From: a virus
Length of the DNA: 42,568 bases
IMG/VR virus record: IMGVR_UViG_3300040815_000620
Span: 1-42,568 of that record
Reading direction: 5' to 3' (one strand)
The notes beneath the pieces are model-generated. The model searched no databases, was not told the origin of the DNA, and saw only the letters and a program-made list of their open reading frames with translations. Of this stretch, positions 40,034 through 42,568 are shown piece after piece (position 1 is the stretch's first letter; each line of letters begins with the position of its first letter). Position numbers and translations under genes: made by a program.

Positions 40034-41529
40034 ACATAGTCATTGTTGGTGGGGGTACAAGTGGCTGGACAACTGCACTAATTTTAGCACACGAACACCC
40101 TAACCACACATTTACAGTAATTGAATCATCAAAATTTGGTATTATAGGTGTAGGTGAAAGCACTACAGGGTATTTTACAAACTTATTCGACGGAAGGTAC
40201 GGACTGTCTTTAAAAGATTTCATGTTAAAGACAAATGCTACTCCAAAATATGCCATTCGGCACATAAATTGGGCTCCTGATGTTACAGATTACTATACTG
40301 CACCCATTGACGGTAGTTATACTAGCGGATTAGACCAAGATCTGTTTTTCTATTGGGGTATGAACAACTTGCCTCGAAAAGATCTTGGAAAAATTAGTCG
40401 ACTTGGTAATTTTATTGATAAAAAGTTTACATTATTTCATAAAACAGATCAAGATTTTGTAGATTATAATTTCGCATTACATATAGACGGTATGAAAACT
40501 AGTGAATATTTAAAAAATCACTGTTTACAATTAAAAAATGTAAAATTAATAGATACAGAAGTGATTAATGTTAATCTTGACGATAAAGGTTTTATAAAAT
40601 CTCTAAATTTGTCTAATCAAACAGATATTGGTGCAGATTTTTTTATAGATTGTAGTGGATTTAAAAAAATCTTAATAAATGAGTTAAAAGAAAATAATTG
40701 GATAAGTTATAAAGATCATTTACCAGTTAACACTGCAATACCGTTTTTTACACAATATAACGAACAGGAATGTCCCGAATTATATACGACTGCCTGGGCA
40801 CAAAACAACGGATGGGTGTGGCGCGGTCCTCTTGCACACCGAAGAGGCAACGGATATGTATTCAGTGACGATTTTATAAGTATAGACGATGCTATAAAAG
40901 AAGTAGAAACAGCATACGGACATAGTATTGATCCTATAAAAGTTGTAAAGTTTGATGCAGGAAGGCTAAAACAATCTTGGATCAAAAATTGTTTTGCTAA
41001 CGGATTAAGTTCGCAATTTTTAGAACCCATGGAAGCTACAGCAATACATCATACTGTAGTGCAAACACAGATCTTTAGTAAACAGTTTTTAAAAAATACA
41101 ATTGAAGATACATGTAATGAATATTCTCAAAAAATATATAATGAAACAAATGCTAAATCTGTAGATGATTATATGCATTTTTTAAACATGCATTATATGG
41201 GGGGAAGAACAGATACTGAATTTTGGAAATATGTTACTAATAATTCGGCAACAGAATATAATAAAACACTAATTGAAAGTTCTAAGTCAAGAATTCCAAG
41301 TAGATACGATTTCCCTACATATTACGGCAGTGGAGGCGGTCCGTTATATAGTCATGTTATGTATCAAATAGGCTTAATTAATCCAGAAATTGCAGTAAAT
41401 GATTTAAGTAGAATACACACCCAAGATGATATTGAACATGCATTGTTGGACATGCAAGATGAATGGTATAATACTATGTCTTATTGTATGACTAGCGAAG
41501 AGTTTCACCAGTATAGATTTAAAAATTAA
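40030..41529 (+). CDS. Flavin-dependent tryptophan-halogenase-family protein, copy 2, altered WxWxIP motif
   Basis: A 499-aa paralogue of the preceding gene, clearly related over the full length (both start with an IVIVGGGT(A/S)GW motif and share VIESSK and VGESTTG). K73 (ATPKYAIRHINW) and E335 (FLEPMEATAIH) are in the catalytic positions. WxWxIP reads WVWRGP (262-267), with Gly in place of Ile. The gene starts 4 bases inside the previous one (ATGA overlap), so the pair is translated together. It could be an active enzyme with another substrate or a partner subunit. It converges with the 41519-42145 gene (11-base overlap). Confidence 0.9.
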   Translation: MNIVIVGGGTSGWTTALILAHEHPNHTFTVIESSKFGIIGVGESTTGYFTNLFDGRYGLSLKDFMLKTNATPKYAIRHINWAPDVTDYYTAPIDGSYTSGLDQDLFFYWGMNNLPRKDLGKISRLGNFIDKKFTLFHKTDQDFVDYNFALHIDGMKTSEYLKNHCLQLKNVKLIDTEVINVNLDDKGFIKSLNLSNQTDIGADFFIDCSGFKKILINELKENNWISYKDHLPVNTAIPFFTQYNEQECPELYTTAWAQNNGWVWRGPLAHRRGNGYVFSDDFISIDDAIKEVETAYGHSIDPIKVVKFDAGRLKQSWIKNCFANGLSSQFLEPMEATAIHHTVVQTQIFSKQFLKNTIEDTCNEYSQKIYNETNAKSVDDYMHFLNMHYMGGRTDTEFWKYVTNNSATEYNKTLIESSKSRIPSRYDFPTYYGSGGGPLYSHVMYQIGLINPEIAVNDLSRIHTQDDIEHALLDMQDEWYNTMSYCMTSEEFHQYRFKN

Positions 41530-42145
41530 AACTTAGTGATATTCGACCATCACTTTCGTCATCTGTAACATTCTGTTCAACATAATGACTAACATGGCTA
41601 GGGAATAATACAAGCATTCCTTCTTTAGGTATAAACCAGTGAGAATTATTTGTTTGTGGATTATCTACTATAATGTCATTAGATGCGTAAATACTTTGAA
41701 TATTATGCATACGATCATATTCATTTACACTTCTATTAAAAACAATTCTTCCGCTATTACTGGGAACTTTGATATAATACACTCCGCTAACAAGCGCATT
41801 TGCATGTATATGCTCTCTATTGTATGTGTATTTTGTATTTAAATTATACCAATAACTAAAACTATTAATATCATGTGGAACTTGCCATCCATCTAGGATA
41901 GTACCAACCGACGGTTTAATAAAATTATCAAATAATTTACCTGTTTCGTCATAATCATACGGCATTGGGTAAATATCATTAGTTTGAAAGCCTCCAGCGT
42001 TGCTACGCTGTCGTCTGACATTAGGAACATTTTTATCTAAGTGATATACATGTTCACTTATCTTGGTGTTATCTATATCTTCAACATAAGTAACATAAGC
42101 AGATGTAACAAACATTGGATGGTGTTCTAAATGTATATTGTTCAT
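41519..42145 (-). CDS. 2OG-Fe(II) oxygenase-like protein between halogenase genes
   Basis: A 208-aa protein with H112-x-H114 (NREHIHANALVSGVYYIKVP), SGRIVFN, H187 (LFPSHVSHYVE) and R201 (GRISLSFNF), matching the phage PF13759-like family. It is on the minus strand between the second halogenase and the third, and is transcribed from its own TATAAATA box placed 5 bases before the ATG with no Shine-Dalgarno. It may work on the same substrate as the halogenases, but it is regulated separately. Confidence 0.72.
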   Translation of the reverse strand: MNNIHLEHHPMFVTSAYVTYVEDIDNTKISEHVYHLDKNVPNVRRQRSNAGGFQTNDIYPMPYDYDETGKLFDNFIKPSVGTILDGWQVPHDINSFSYWYNLNTKYTYNREHIHANALVSGVYYIKVPSNSGRIVFNRSVNEYDRMHNIQSIYASNDIIVDNPQTNNSHWFIPKEGMLVLFPSHVSHYVEQNVTDDESDGRISLSFNF

Positions 42146-42150
42146 GCAGA

Positions 42151-42158
42151 TATTTATA
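42151..42158 (-). promoter_or_regulatory. T4-type late promoter box, leaderless spacing
   Basis: Minus-strand TATAAATA with 5 bases (TCTGC) to the ATG at 42145. Perfect consensus. Confidence 0.75.
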
Positions 42159-42184
42159 GGTAATCATTAAAGGAAAATACTAAA

Positions 42185-42568
42185 TTGAATAAGTTAGAAA
42201 AAATTTCAGTTGTAGGAGGCGGTACAGCAGGACTTGTTGCAGCCTTAATTTTAAAAACTCGGTTTCCTGATAAAAAAATAAATCTTATTAGATCAGAAAA
42301 AATTGGTACTATCGGTGTTGGTGAAGGATCTACTGAACACTGGAATGAATTTATGAATTATATCGGAGTAACTTGGCGTGATATAATAAAAAATTGCGAT
42401 GCTACACTAAAATCTGGTATTATGTTTAAAGGTTGGCACGATAAAGATTATTTACATAGTATAGGTCCTGAGCACGAAGTTCAAAACGGTCAATACAGAA
42501 TGTATTACGGAAAAATGATTTCTCATAACATGTCAAACAACACATTAAATCCTATCTTTACCTGGGAA
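42185..42568 (+). CDS. Flavin-dependent tryptophan-halogenase-family protein, copy 3 (partial, runs off the window)
   Basis: An open frame of 128 codons reaching the right edge. It starts at TTG (42185) with AGGA at 42171-42174; no in-frame ATG is available, and a TAA lies upstream in frame at 42161. The start reads VVGGGTAGLVAALIL, then IGTIGVGEGSTEHW and ATLKSGIMFKGW (K76, as in copy 1). These match the FAD site and the catalytic Lys of the family. It is more diverged from copies 1 and 2 than they are from each other. The rest of the gene, including the WxWxIP motif, lies outside the window. Confidence 0.88.
   Translation, partial: MNKLEKISVVGGGTAGLVAALILKTRFPDKKINLIRSEKIGTIGVGEGSTEHWNEFMNYIGVTWRDIIKNCDATLKSGIMFKGWHDKDYLHSIGPEHEVQNGQYRMYYGKMISHNMSNNTLNPIFTWE

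Noticed and set aside
1-42568. tRNA genes, CRISPR arrays, insertion sequences, integrase or attachment sites
   Set aside because: No cloverleaf-like sequence, regular repeats with spacers, transposase or integrase gene was seen on reading; this was by eye, so a short tRNA could be missed.

Overview
This window looks like part of the genome of a T4-like (Tevenvirinae/Kyanoviridae-type) myovirus of a marine bacterium. The evidence is a set of T4 core genes (UvsX, gp32, gp17, gp16, gp4, gp18, gp19, gp13, gp14, gp15, gp1 dNMP kinase), T4-type late promoter boxes (TATAAATA and variants), dense AT-rich coding and overlapping genes. The versions of these genes, the small conserved unknowns between them and the tail-fibre style resemble marine cyanophages or pelagiphages. 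The host cannot be named: no photosynthesis gene, tRNA or host-diagnostic gene was seen. No stretch longer than about 120 bases lacks a gene.

Layout. (1) 1-4761, minus: a glycan module, with a truncated gene at the left edge, a glycosyltransferase fusion, a nucleotidyltransferase-cupin fusion, a second polysaccharide-type protein, a methyltransferase and another glycosyltransferase. (2) 4748-7577, minus: two small conserved genes, uvsX and gp32, driven by a strong sigma70-type promoter. (3) 7693-23213, minus: a structural and packaging block (581-aa unknown, gp17, 1001-aa repeat protein, 186-aa unknown, gp16, gp4, 120-aa unknown, tube-like baseplate protein, gp19, very large gp18, gp1, gp13). 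A small HNH-like gene sits on the opposite strand. (4) 23258-27801, plus: gp14, membrane protein and gp15, then an accessory string of NUDIX, 2OG-type oxygenase, degenerate cupin and helical protein. (5) 27802-32519, minus: two tail-fibre-like proteins with cupredoxin-like domains flanking a subtilisin-like protease. (6) 32570-34547, minus: GroEL and GroES. (7) 34621-42568: a tail-assembly-chaperone-like protein, then a cassette of six 2OG-Fe(II)-oxygenase-like proteins and three flavin-dependent halogenases, the last cut by the window edge.

How it fits together. Early or middle genes (gp32-uvsX, gp1) have host-type TTGACW-17-TATARY promoters. Virion genes carry TATAAATA-like late boxes. For six genes the box lies exactly 5 bp before the ATG with no Shine-Dalgarno, which predicts leaderless late mRNAs. 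One late box forms the loop of a perfect 12-bp hairpin between groEL and a tail-fibre gene, a likely device that blocks translation of read-through RNA.

The least explained content is the halogenase plus oxygenase cassette (37271-42568, with related genes at 35093-37148 and 26604-27185). Next come the virion-block protease with its His-rich C-terminal domain, the copper-site-like tail proteins, and the annexin-like repeat in the 1001-aa protein.
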